Source: Novosphingobium kunmingense (GTDB lineage Bacteria; Pseudomonadota; Alphaproteobacteria; Sphingomonadales; Sphingomonadaceae). From it: a stretch of 64,000 bases of DNA. The stretch spans positions 1-64,000 of the forward strand of contig NZ_PHUF01000006.1 of NCBI RefSeq assembly GCF_002813245.1. The letters are read 5' to 3'. Positions within the stretch are counted from its first letter, which is position 1; every line of letters begins with the position of its first letter. The notes under the pieces were generated by a model that saw nothing but the letters and a program-made list of their open reading frames with translations, ran no database searches and had not been told where the DNA came from. The translations under genes and the position numbers were made by a program. Of this stretch, positions 40,655 to 49,455 are shown in pieces.

Positions 40655-43180
40655 ATGAGGAAGATTGCGCTTTGCGCCAGCACGTCGGCCATCATAGGCC
40701 TGGCCTGTCTGGCACCCGTTGCGGCACAGGCCCAAGACGCGGCTTCTGGCGCTGCTCAGGCCGAGGAGCAGAATAACGGCGGTCTTGAAGAGATCACCGT
40801 CACCGCGCGCAAGCGGTCCGAGAACCTGCAGGAAACGCCTGTCGCGATCACCGCGATGAACGCGGAAATGCTTGAATCGCGGCAGATCAACAACGTTGCC
40901 CAGGTGGCCAAGTTCGCGCCCAACGTGAACATCCAGCCGGTGGCCAACATCTCGGGCTCGAGCGCGTCGCTCACCGCCTTCATCCGCGGCGTCGGCCAGA
41001 CCGATTTCAACATCACCGTCGATCCCGGCGTGGGCGTCTATGTCGATGGCGTCTATGTCGCGCGCTCGGTTGGCGCGCTGCTCGACATGTCGGACATTGC
41101 CGACGTGCAGATCTTGCGCGGGCCGCAGGGCACGCTGTTCGGCAAGAACACCATCGGCGGCGCGATCGTCGTCAATTCGGTGCAGCCGCAACACGAATTC
41201 GACATGAAGCTCGAAGCGGCGACCGGCCGGTTCAACCGCGCCGATTTCAAGGGCATGATCAACGTGCCGCTCAGCGACAATCTCGCGATGCGCGCCGTTG
41301 CCTCGTATGAAACCCGCGACGGCTACCAGAAGCGTCTGTTCGACGGCGGCCGCCAGGGCAACAAGGACAGCTTCGGCGCCCGGCTTGCGTTCAAGTGGGA
41401 ACCGACCGACAAGCTGACCGTCAACCTGAGCGGCGATGTGAACATCCGTCGCGAGGAACAAACCGCGATCTCGCTGATCGAACTGCAGGACCAGGCCGAG
41501 CCGCTGCGCTTCGTCGAAGTTCCGAACAGCGCCCCTCCGGGTGGTTCCAACCGGGTGATCGCCGCGCCAAGCTCGATGTATTTCTGGAATAAGATCTCTG
41601 CCAACGGGGCCGGCACCGGCGCCTGCGGAGCAGCCTGGGGCGGGTTCGGTGTTCCTGGAACCCTCGCGCCGACCAGCAATCCCGACTGCGCCAGCACCCG
41701 CTGGATCACCGGCGATCCCGACACCACCTGGGCCGGCGGCAACAACCGTTCGGACTTCGACCTGTGGGGGGTCAACCTGACGCTCGATTATGACTTTGGC
41801 GACATCAGCCTCAAGTCGATCAGTTCTTACCGCGATCAGAAGTCGGTGTTCGAATACGATTTCGACGGCACGCCGCACGATATCCTGCAGCTCACCAACA
41901 ACATCGATCTCTGGCAGGCCTCGCAGGAACTGCAGCTGACCGGCAGCATCCTGAACGATCGGGTGAAGTTTGTCCTTGGCGGCTACTACCTGAAGGAAAA
42001 GGGCCAGGACAAGGAACCGCTGGAATTCGGCTTCGCCCAGTTCTATTCGGGCGGGGTTATCGACAACGACAGCTATGCGTCGTACCTGCAGGCCACCATC
42101 AAGGTGACCGACCGGTTCTCGATCACGCCGGGTATCCGCTATACCAATGAAACCAAGCGGTTCGATCCGTCGTTCCAGACAATCTTCACTGACCGCTCGC
42201 AGCTCGATCCGGTGCTGGCATCGGTTTATCCGCAAGGCGCGTTCATTGCGTTCAGCCAGTGCCTGGTCGGACAGGCCAATCCGGCGGCCAACCTGTTCCC
42301 GGCAGGTCCGCTGGCCGGCTTCCCGCTGCCGAACTGCACGCCTTCGGCGACTAACCCGGGCGGCAACCATACCATGCCCGCCGTCCAGGTTCAGGCCAAG
42401 GCCAAGGAATGGACCCCGGCAATCTCGGCGGACTACAAGATCACCGACAATACGCTGATCTATGCGTCCTATTCGAAGGGCTTCAAGAACGGCGGATTCA
42501 GCCAGCGCATCTTCCCGGCTGAAGTCGCAACCCCCTCGTTCACGCCGGAATTCGTCGAATCCTACGAAATCGGCCTCAAGAACGAGCTGTTCGACCGGCG
42601 CCTGCGCGTCAACATCGCGGCATTCCTCTCCGATTACAGCGATATGCAGATCGTTGTGAACGAAGGGATTGCCCCGAAGGTGCGCAATGCCGGTGCCGGC
42701 CGGATCAAGGGCTTCGAGGTCGAAGGCGAAGCTGCCCCGATCGATCAGGTCCGCCTGACCTTTGGCGTTGGCTACCTGGATGCCTACTACACCGATATCG
42801 ATCTGGCCGCCGCGCCCGTCACCAAGGCCTCGAAATTCGCCTTCGTGCCGGAATGGACCGCTTCGGCCGCGATCAATGCCGACGTCTATGAAGGCAGCAT
42901 GGGCAAGCTGACCCTGCGCGGCGACTGGTCCTACCAGAGCAGCACGTTCAAGGATGCGGTGAACAGCCCGCAGCTGTTCCAGCCGGCCTACAGCGTGTTC
43001 GGCGCCAGCGCCTCGTTCACCGACAGGAGCGAGCACTTCACGCTGACCGGTGGCGTCACCAACCTGACCGACAAGCGCTATCTGCAGGGCGGCTATGTCG
43101 ATCTGGATATCGCTGGCGCCGCAACGGCCAGCTATTCGCGCCCGCGCGAATGGTTCCTGAAGCTCGCCTACAAATACTGA
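40655..43180 (+). CDS. TonB-dependent outer-membrane receptor
   Basis: 841 residues. Signal peptide MRKIALCASTSAIIGLACLAP...AQAQ, TonB box/plug start LEEITVTARKRSENLQETPVAI, plug motif ILRGPQGTLFGKNTIGGAI, and a long beta-barrel ending in an aromatic residue (LKLAYKY). Receptors of this size and type are abundant in sphingomonads and often co-occur with aromatic catabolism genes, where they may import hydrophobic or complex substrates. Position between Rieske genes and xylM suggests uptake of the pathway substrate (inference). Confidence 0.92.
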   Translation: MRKIALCASTSAIIGLACLAPVAAQAQDAASGAAQAEEQNNGGLEEITVTARKRSENLQETPVAITAMNAEMLESRQINNVAQVAKFAPNVNIQPVANISGSSASLTAFIRGVGQTDFNITVDPGVGVYVDGVYVARSVGALLDMSDIADVQILRGPQGTLFGKNTIGGAIVVNSVQPQHEFDMKLEAATGRFNRADFKGMINVPLSDNLAMRAVASYETRDGYQKRLFDGGRQGNKDSFGARLAFKWEPTDKLTVNLSGDVNIRREEQTAISLIELQDQAEPLRFVEVPNSAPPGGSNRVIAAPSSMYFWNKISANGAGTGACGAAWGGFGVPGTLAPTSNPDCASTRWITGDPDTTWAGGNNRSDFDLWGVNLTLDYDFGDISLKSISSYRDQKSVFEYDFDGTPHDILQLTNNIDLWQASQELQLTGSILNDRVKFVLGGYYLKEKGQDKEPLEFGFAQFYSGGVIDNDSYASYLQATIKVTDRFSITPGIRYTNETKRFDPSFQTIFTDRSQLDPVLASVYPQGAFIAFSQCLVGQANPAANLFPAGPLAGFPLPNCTPSATNPGGNHTMPAVQVQAKAKEWTPAISADYKITDNTLIYASYSKGFKNGGFSQRIFPAEVATPSFTPEFVESYEIGLKNELFDRRLRVNIAAFLSDYSDMQIVVNEGIAPKVRNAGAGRIKGFEVEGEAAPIDQVRLTFGVGYLDAYYTDIDLAAAPVTKASKFAFVPEWTASAAINADVYEGSMGKLTLRGDWSYQSSTFKDAVNSPQLFQPAYSVFGASASFTDRSEHFTLTGGVTNLTDKRYLQGGYVDLDIAGAATASYSRPREWFLKLAYKY

Positions 43181-43190
43181 TACAAGACCT

Positions 43191-43216
43191 GAGGGCGGCG
43201 GTTCGCCGCCGCCCTC
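43191..43216 (+). terminator. Perfect 11-bp hairpin between the TonB receptor gene and xylM
   Basis: GAGGGCGGCGG - TTCG - CCGCCGCCCTC begins 10 bases after the receptor stop. The stem is perfect with a tetraloop, very stable, but no T-run follows. It is a partial terminator or mRNA 3'-end protector rather than a full stop, because xylM follows closely on the same strand. Confidence 0.55.
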
Positions 43217-43267
43217 ACCCTTGCCCGGGCAGGTGCGGCCTGAACGGGGCAACTAGGGAGACGTTCG

Positions 43268-44371
43268 ATGGACGGACTGCGCTATTTCCTCATTCCCGTC
43301 ATGACCCTGGCGGGCGCCATCGGGTTCATGCTCGGCGGCACTTATGTCTGGCTGGGCGCGGCAACCTTTCCGGTGCTGATGGCGCTGGATATCCTGCTGC
43401 CCGCAGACCACAAGATGCGCGCGCAGGGCACCGCGCTGGCGGGCGATCTTGCGATGTACCTGCAACTTCCCTGCATGATCCTGCTGGTCTGGGCCTTTGC
43501 CCGATCGGTCGCAACCGGGATCAACCCGATCATCGGTGCCGATAGTTCGGCCTGGCAACTGGCCGGTTCGCTCATCAGCCTGGGCTGGCTTTCGGCGGTG
43601 CCGACGCTGCCGGTCGCTCACGAGTTGATGCACCGCCGCCACTGGTTTCCGCGCTATGTCGCCAAGTGCCTGAGCGCCTTCTATGGCGATCCCAATCGCG
43701 ACATCGCCCACATCGTCACCCACCATGTCCATCTCGACACCGCCAAGGACAGCGACACCCCGCGGCGCGGGCAGACCATCTACAGCTTCGTGTTCCAGGC
43801 AAGCTGGGGTTCCTACAAGGATACCTGGGAAAAGTCGGCCGAAATCCTGAGCAAGCTGGGCCACGCCCCGCTGGGGTGGCGCAATCCGGTGTGGCTGCTG
43901 CCGCTGCTTTCAGGGGGCATCATCGCCTTCGTGGGGCTGACGGCCGGACTGGCCGCCGCGCTTACCGCCATCGGCGCGATGATCATGGCCAAGATGTTCG
44001 TCGAAGGGTTCAACTATTTTCAGCACTATGGCCTGATCCGGGTCGAAGGCGAACCGATCGAGGTCCATCATGCCTGGAACCACCTTGGCGCGATCGTCCG
44101 GCCGATCGGTGCGGAAATCACCAACCACATCAACCATCACCTCGATGGGCACATTCCCTTCTACGCGCTGAAGCCCGAACCGCAGGCGCCGCAGATGCCC
44201 TCGCTGTTCCTGTGCTTTGCGACCGGCCTGATCCCGCCAGTGTGGTTCCGCTATATCGCGCAGCCACGCCTCAAGGACTGGGACGAGCGCTTCGCCACCC
44301 CCGGCGAACGCAAGCTGGCAGACGAGGCCAATGCGCAAGCCGGCTGGCCGCGCTGGCTGGCCAGCGCCTGA
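43268..44371 (+). CDS. xylM: Xylene/toluene monooxygenase hydroxylase XylM
   Basis: A 367-residue integral-membrane di-iron hydroxylase of the AlkB/fatty-acid-desaturase class. It oxidises methyl groups of toluene/xylenes to benzyl alcohols. Histidine boxes: VAHELMHRRHW, DIAHIVTHHVHLD, EGFNYFQHYGLIR and NHINHHLDGH. The opening (MDGLRYFLIPVMTLAGAIGFMLGG) and ending (DWDERFATPGERKLADEANAQAGWP) match XylM of the TOL plasmid as I remember it. Several hydrophobic helices are present. Followed by its electron-transfer partner XylA. Confidence 0.93.
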   Translation: MDGLRYFLIPVMTLAGAIGFMLGGTYVWLGAATFPVLMALDILLPADHKMRAQGTALAGDLAMYLQLPCMILLVWAFARSVATGINPIIGADSSAWQLAGSLISLGWLSAVPTLPVAHELMHRRHWFPRYVAKCLSAFYGDPNRDIAHIVTHHVHLDTAKDSDTPRRGQTIYSFVFQASWGSYKDTWEKSAEILSKLGHAPLGWRNPVWLLPLLSGGIIAFVGLTAGLAAALTAIGAMIMAKMFVEGFNYFQHYGLIRVEGEPIEVHHAWNHLGAIVRPIGAEITNHINHHLDGHIPFYALKPEPQAPQMPSLFLCFATGLIPPVWFRYIAQPRLKDWDERFATPGERKLADEANAQAGWPRWLASA

Positions 44372-44396
44372 TCGCGTAAACAAACTTCAAACCCCA

Positions 44397-44430
44397 GGCG
44401 GGCGGCATCCGGCAACGGGCGCCGCCCGCC
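44397..44430 (+). other. Intercistronic hairpin between xylM and xylA
   Basis: GGCGGGCGGC (44397-44406) and GCCGCCCGCC (44421-44430) form a perfect 10-bp stem with a 14-base loop, ending 20 bases before the xylA start. It probably protects the xylM message or adjusts the xylM:xylA ratio. Confidence 0.5.
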
Positions 44431-44450
44431 CCATCTGGACCAACCCGCCG

Positions 44451-45491
44451 ATGTTTTCCTTCCTGCGCAAATCCAAAGTAAACACCGTGTCCGTGGAGGG
44501 AACGCCAACCACGATCGAGGTTGCCGCTGGCAAGACGCTGCTCGAAGCGATGCTGGGCCAGGGACTGGCCATGCCGCACGATTGCAAGGTCGGTTCGTGC
44601 GGGACCTGCAAGTTCAAGCTGGTCTCCGGAAAGATTGGCGAATTGAGCCCGTCTGCGCTGGCGCTCGAGGGGGAGGAAGTGCGCGGCGGCTATCGCCTGG
44701 CCTGCCAGGCCATTCCCCGTTCCGACCTGACCATCGCGGTTGATACGCCGCTCATGCAAGGCAGAGCTGCCGAGGACTATCGCGGCACCATCGTCGCCGC
44801 GCCGCGGCTGTGCAAGGATATCATCGGGCTCACCATCGAACTCGACCGGCCGCTCGCTTTCACGCCGGGGCAATATGCCGATCTGACCGTGCCCTGGATC
44901 GAAGGCGCGCGCAGCTATTCCTTTGCCTGCGCGGCGCTGGGCGGGCCGGTGCAGCAGCTTCACTTCCACATCCGCCATGTGCCCGGCGGCGCATTCACCG
45001 ACTGGCTTTTTGGCGCCGATCGCACCGGCACCGAGCTGATGGTTGCCGCGCCCTTCGGCCAGTTCGCCCTCAAGGACGGCCAGGCACCGATGCTGTGCAT
45101 CGCCGGCGGCAGCGGGCTCGCTCCGATCGTCTCGATCCTGCAACAGGCGCTGGCAGCTGGCGGCACCCGCCCGGTACACCTGCTCTATGGTGCGCGCCGA
45201 CAGGACAATCTCTATGCCCTCGACGAAATCGAGTCCTTGCGCAAGCGCTGGCACGCCCCATTCACGTTCACGCCCGCATTGTCGGACGAAGCTGCTGGCA
45301 GCGACTGGGAGGGAGCGCGCGGGCTGATCACCGAGCTGATCGACGGCGTTGCCGACCTGCCCGCCCACGAGGCCTATCTGTGTGGCCCCCCGGCGATGAT
45401 CGATCTCGCCGAAGCACAATTGCTCGCCGGAGGCGTGGATCGTGCCGCCATTTCGGCAGACCGCTTTCTCGATCGCGGCAGCGGGCGGTGA
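44451..45491 (+). CDS. xylA: Xylene monooxygenase electron transfer component XylA
   Basis: 346 residues from the ATG at 44451. An N-terminal plant-type [2Fe-2S] ferredoxin domain has Cys45, Cys50, Cys53 and Cys85 (HDCKVGSCGTCKFKL ... YRLACQ). FAD- and NADH-binding reductase domains follow (ARSYSFACAA, CIAGGSGLAPIVSIL, AYLCGPPAMIDLAE). Matches XylA of the TOL system. It transfers electrons from NADH to XylM at the membrane. No benzyl alcohol dehydrogenase (XylB) follows in this window. Confidence 0.93.
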   Translation: MFSFLRKSKVNTVSVEGTPTTIEVAAGKTLLEAMLGQGLAMPHDCKVGSCGTCKFKLVSGKIGELSPSALALEGEEVRGGYRLACQAIPRSDLTIAVDTPLMQGRAAEDYRGTIVAAPRLCKDIIGLTIELDRPLAFTPGQYADLTVPWIEGARSYSFACAALGGPVQQLHFHIRHVPGGAFTDWLFGADRTGTELMVAAPFGQFALKDGQAPMLCIAGGSGLAPIVSILQQALAAGGTRPVHLLYGARRQDNLYALDEIESLRKRWHAPFTFTPALSDEAAGSDWEGARGLITELIDGVADLPAHEAYLCGPPAMIDLAEAQLLAGGVDRAAISADRFLDRGSGR

Positions 45492-45528
45492 AGCCGGGCA
45501 CCGAATTTCGCTCCCCCTTGGGCGTCGA

Positions 45529-47130
45529 TTACCGCAGCCCGCCCTCGCGCGCGAAGAAGACGCCAAGCAGATGATCGAGCTGCGCCTTGCGGAAGTGTTC
45601 GACGTTCTGCGATCGCGGACCGAAGAGCGCCAGCCGATCGGTCGAGCGGTCGTAGCGCGGCCAGTCGGCGACGAGCGCGCAGCCCGGCCTCCCGGTCTTC
45701 ACGAACGCCGCCCAGCACGCTGAAATCCCCGTGCCGAACGCGCGGTCCTCGGTGCTGACTGGCCCCGCCAGCGAGGCGAAATAGTCGAGCGTGCCGAACA
45801 CGAACGGAATTTCCGAGCCATGCGCCGCGCCGGGGGCTTTCCCGCGGCGCGAATTCGGCACGTAATCGAAGTGGTAAAGCCAGGACGGCGCGCCCCCGGA
45901 AGCCTGCCCGGCAATCCAGCGCGACGGCGCCACGAACCAGGCATCCCCAAGTACCTGGCGGGCCAGCTCGGCATCGTTCAGGTTCGCGCCATAGGCGGCG
46001 CGAACGGCGTCCGGCGAGGGACCGAGATAGCTCGCGGCTGAGCCCGGCGGCACACCCATCGCCAGGATCACGCTGGCTTCATTGCTGTTCGCGCCGATCA
46101 GCAGAGGCACGTCGATCGCCCCGCCGCGCGCAAAGGCCCGCCAGGGAGCCTCGCGGAGCAGCTTGCCGTCGATCATCGGTCCCACCAGCAAGCCGCCGGA
46201 CTTGCCGTCGCTGGCCCGGATCAGGGCATCTCCGGGCAGTGCGCGCAGCTCGGCAGCCGTGGCTGCCGAACCCGCACCGGCCCGCTGTGCGAGTTCGCTT
46301 CCGCGACGCTCTTCCGCCGCCAAGGCGAACGGATCGGCGAGGCCGACCCCCGACTGGACGATCGCCCGGGCAAAGAGTCCGCGCGCTTCGCGAAGCGAAA
46401 GCAACGTCAGCACGTCGATCGCACCGGCCGATTCGCCGGCGACGGTCACGGCCCCGGGATCGCCCCCGAACGCGTCGATATTCCGGCGGACCCAGCGCAG
46501 CGCCGCCAGCTGGTCCATCAAGCCGTAGTTGCCCAACGGCTCCCCGCAGGGCGCATCCGCCGAGAGCGCCGGATGGGCGAAATAGCCGAGTGCACCGAGC
46601 CGGAAATTCACCGTGACCACGATGATCCCCTGCGCGGCGAGGGCGCTGCCGTCGAAGGCGGGAAACGTTCCGGACCCGATCACGTGCGCGCCGCCGTGGA
46701 ACCAGACCATCACCGGTAGTCGCCGTGCGCCCGCGGGTCGCCAGACATTGAGTTGGAGGCAATCTTCGGACTGGACGTCGGCGAGTCCGCCAGCGACGAG
46801 GGCGGGCCTGACCGGTTGCGGGCACGCCGGCCCCATCCGCGTGGCGTCGCGCACGCCGTGCCAGGAAGCCGCCGACCGCGGCGGCCGCCAGCGCAGATCG
46901 CCGGTCGGCGCGGCGGCATACGGTATGTTGAGAAAGCGCTCGATCCCGCCTTCCGCGGCGCCCGCCACCCGGCCCGTCCGAAGCCTGACTTCGGGGGCGG
47001 TGGTTGCCGAGGCGGGCGGCACCGCCGCCGACAGCGCGGCGATACACGCCGCCCACCCTAGCCAGGAGCGCGCCTTTCGCGCCGGCCCGGCCGATCGGGC
47101 CGGGGCGGGCGGGCGAACCCCCTGCGTCAG
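45529..47130 (-). CDS. Carboxylesterase type B (start uncertain)
   Basis: An alpha/beta hydrolase of the carboxylesterase/cholinesterase family. It has oxyanion motif MVWFHGGAH, nucleophile elbow VTVAGESAGA, and the late His in AAHGSEIPFVFGT. A signal-like stretch (SWLGWAACIAALSAAVPPASA) begins the protein, so export is likely. No ATG, GTG or TTG lies between the end of the TonB gene and that leader; a non-standard start near 47130 or a sequence error is possible, so the 5' end given is approximate. It overlaps or abuts the TonB receptor gene (same strand), so one transcript is likely. Confidence 0.75.
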   Translation of the reverse strand: MTQGVRPPAPARSAGPARKARSWLGWAACIAALSAAVPPASATTAPEVRLRTGRVAGAAEGGIERFLNIPYAAAPTGDLRWRPPRSAASWHGVRDATRMGPACPQPVRPALVAGGLADVQSEDCLQLNVWRPAGARRLPVMVWFHGGAHVIGSGTFPAFDGSALAAQGIIVVTVNFRLGALGYFAHPALSADAPCGEPLGNYGLMDQLAALRWVRRNIDAFGGDPGAVTVAGESAGAIDVLTLLSLREARGLFARAIVQSGVGLADPFALAAEERRGSELAQRAGAGSAATAAELRALPGDALIRASDGKSGGLLVGPMIDGKLLREAPWRAFARGGAIDVPLLIGANSNEASVILAMGVPPGSAASYLGPSPDAVRAAYGANLNDAELARQVLGDAWFVAPSRWIAGQASGGAPSWLYHFDYVPNSRRGKAPGAAHGSEIPFVFGTLDYFASLAGPVSTEDRAFGTGISACWAAFVKTGRPGCALVADWPRYDRSTDRLALFGPRSQNVEHFRKAQLDHLLGVFFAREGGLR

Positions 47131-49364
47131 AATCGGACGCGTCCTTCGACGCCGATCACCCGCGGCTGGCTGTAACGATTGATCGTGGGGGCCTGCGCGA
47201 CGAAGTAGACCTTGTCGAACACGTTGTTGGCGAACGCGGCGATGCTGAAATTGCCGAACTCCAGGCCGGCGCGCAGGTTGACGAGGATGTAGTCGTCGAG
47301 ATCGACCGAGGTCGCGGTCAGTTCCTGCTTGCCGCCCCATTGCCCGCTCACCAGAACGTTGCCGGTGAGAAGGACATCGTCGGCGACGGGCTGGCGGAGG
47401 TTGAGGTTCGCCGAGGCAAGCCAATCGGGCACTTGGGCCAGGTCGAGTCCGTCGTAACGCCCGCTGGTGACTTCGCCGCCCTGGCGCGACCCGCTCAGCG
47501 TCAGGCGCCCCGTACCCGCCCCGATGTCGAACGACTGGCTGAACTCGGCCTCGATGCCCCAGCTTTTCGCGTTCCCCGCGTTCGTCAGATAGGATACCGC
47601 CGCGACCGGGCACGCCGCATTGGTCAGCGCGCAGCCGTCGTCGACCTGCGCGATCAGGTCCTTGAGCCGGGTGTAATAGCCGGCAATCGCGAAATAGCCC
47701 CGTCGCATCGGGTTGCCCTTGATCCCCACTTCGTACGAGGTGCTGTTTTCGTTGCCGAACAGAACCTCGACCGGTCGGGGTGCGCGCGGATCCGACAGCC
47801 GCGTGTTGAAGCCGCCGGCGCGGTAGCTGCTGCCGACCTTGGCATAGGCCAGCACATTTGGCACCAGCTTGTATGCTAGGGTAGCGTTGTACGAAAGGTT
47901 GTCGGCTTCGATCCTGCCGTCGATGATCCGCGCCGCGCCGCCGATCGGCAGACCCGTGGCGAGATCGTACTGTCGGGCCGAAATGCTGCGCGTGTCGTGC
48001 GTGTAGCGCAGTTCTCCGGTCAGATTGAGGCTCTCGGTGATGTCGTAACCCAGCGAGCCGTATGCGGCATAGCTTTCGAAATTGAGTCGAGCCGGAGCGA
48101 TGTTTCCAGGCGACGGATTGGCCAGCGTGGGCGTACGGGTGGTGGTCACCGAGAAATCGCTGTCCAGCAGCAGAATTTCGGCGCCGATGAGCCAGGTGAA
48201 CCGGTTGCCCGTGCCCGCGACATGGATGTCTTGCGAGAAGTTGTCGGTGATATCGACAACGTAGGAAGCGGCACTCGGATCGATGGGGGTGGTCGCGCCG
48301 ATCTGCCCGGCGGCACGGGCGCGAGCCAGCTCCGTCGGGTTCACGGCATCGTTGTCGAGGTCATACTCGCTCCGGCGCTTGCGGAACGAGCTGGTCGAGG
48401 TCAGTTCGGCACTGCCGAGGTCGACGCGGAAGATCGCCTGCAGGCCATCGACATCCTGGGTCGCACGGGGAGGCGTGTTCCACGGATAGCTGAACTGGTC
48501 CTGGATGTAGCCCCCGGGAAAGCCCGGTGTTCCGGCGGGGATGTAGATCTGGTAATGGATGCTCGGCGTGGTCAGCCGCTGCGTTTCCGCCGTTATCACG
48601 GCATCGACCGGACCGCGCTTGAGCCGTGCCTGTGTACGCAGGGCGTGGCCCTTCTGACGGTCGAAGTAGACGTCGTTTACAGGATTATAGAAGAAACCCT
48701 TGTCCTGCTCGATCAGATCGCCGCTCAGGCGAATTGCCGCGCCTTCGCCCAGCGGGACGTTGACCGCAGTCTGGAGCTGAAGACTGTCGTTCTCGAATCC
48801 ATAGAGGACGCTGCCCCAGCCCGAGGCAGCGAATTCGGGCTGGGCGGAGATGATGTTGATCGCACCGCCAACCGCGTTTCGCCCATAGAGCGCGCCCTGC
48901 GTCCCGCGCAGCACCTCGACCCGCCCGATGTCGAGGAAGTCGAGGCGGGTGAAGTTGCGTCCGCCGACCGGGCCGCCCGCGATATAGGCGCCATTCCGAT
49001 AGAGGCCGACGCTGGGATCGCCATTGGTGGCGCGCGCGGTTGCCGAGGCGCGGATCGAAATTTCGGAGGTGATCGAGGAATTGAGGTTGTTGAAGCGGAC
49101 GCTCGGCTGATCGGCGAGAAGTTCGCCGCTGGCAGTTGCCCCACCGCGATCGGCAAGCGCGCTTGCGGAGATGACCGAAGCGGCGGTCGGCACGTCGGCG
49201 AGGCGCTCCTCGCGGCGCCGCGCGGTCACGACAATTGCGCCAGCTTCGCCGCCATTGCCGAGGGTGTCCCCTGTGCCGGCGGAGCCGTCCTGGGCCAACG
49301 CCGGATTCGCGGCGGTCATCCAGAGCGCCGTCGTGCAGAACAGAAGCTGTCCGAGCCGAACCAT
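47127..49364 (-). CDS. TonB-dependent outer-membrane receptor (second)
   Basis: 745 residues: signal peptide MVRLGQLLFCTTALWMTAANPALA, TonB-box/plug start GAIVVTARRREERLADVP, plug motif VLRGTQGALYGRNAVGGAINI, barrel, and a terminal Phe (VEGRVRF). It begins a two-gene unit with the carboxylesterase. A perfect palindrome ATTATCGATAAT lies 24-35 bases upstream of the start, shared with the promoter region of the GntR gene. Likely imports the ester-type substrate of this island (inference). Confidence 0.9.
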   Translation of the reverse strand: MVRLGQLLFCTTALWMTAANPALAQDGSAGTGDTLGNGGEAGAIVVTARRREERLADVPTAASVISASALADRGGATASGELLADQPSVRFNNLNSSITSEISIRASATARATNGDPSVGLYRNGAYIAGGPVGGRNFTRLDFLDIGRVEVLRGTQGALYGRNAVGGAINIISAQPEFAASGWGSVLYGFENDSLQLQTAVNVPLGEGAAIRLSGDLIEQDKGFFYNPVNDVYFDRQKGHALRTQARLKRGPVDAVITAETQRLTTPSIHYQIYIPAGTPGFPGGYIQDQFSYPWNTPPRATQDVDGLQAIFRVDLGSAELTSTSSFRKRRSEYDLDNDAVNPTELARARAAGQIGATTPIDPSAASYVVDITDNFSQDIHVAGTGNRFTWLIGAEILLLDSDFSVTTTRTPTLANPSPGNIAPARLNFESYAAYGSLGYDITESLNLTGELRYTHDTRSISARQYDLATGLPIGGAARIIDGRIEADNLSYNATLAYKLVPNVLAYAKVGSSYRAGGFNTRLSDPRAPRPVEVLFGNENSTSYEVGIKGNPMRRGYFAIAGYYTRLKDLIAQVDDGCALTNAACPVAAVSYLTNAGNAKSWGIEAEFSQSFDIGAGTGRLTLSGSRQGGEVTSGRYDGLDLAQVPDWLASANLNLRQPVADDVLLTGNVLVSGQWGGKQELTATSVDLDDYILVNLRAGLEFGNFSIAAFANNVFDKVYFVAQAPTINRYSQPRVIGVEGRVRF

Positions 49365-49387
49365 TATCCTCTCCCTCCTTTACATTT

Positions 49388-49399
49388 ATTATCGATAAT
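49388..49399. promoter_or_regulatory. Palindromic operator candidate ATTATCGATAAT upstream of the TonB receptor
   Basis: A perfect 12-bp palindrome 24 bases upstream of the receptor start codon, identical to the one at 51578-51589 between the GntR gene and the serine hydrolase. In a GC-rich region two identical AT-rich palindromes at promoters suggest binding of the local GntR regulator. Confidence 0.55.
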
Positions 49400-49455
49400 T
49401 TCGGACATAGGGCGCAGCGAGTCAACCCACAAACTGCCGCAGTGTCGTGAAACGA

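Noticed and set aside
40649..43252. An 867-residue open frame on the minus strand opposite the TonB receptor gene
   Set aside because: It mirrors a high-GC coding gene in an antisense frame, has Arg/Gly/Asp-rich composition and no recognisable domain. The plus strand encodes a complete receptor.
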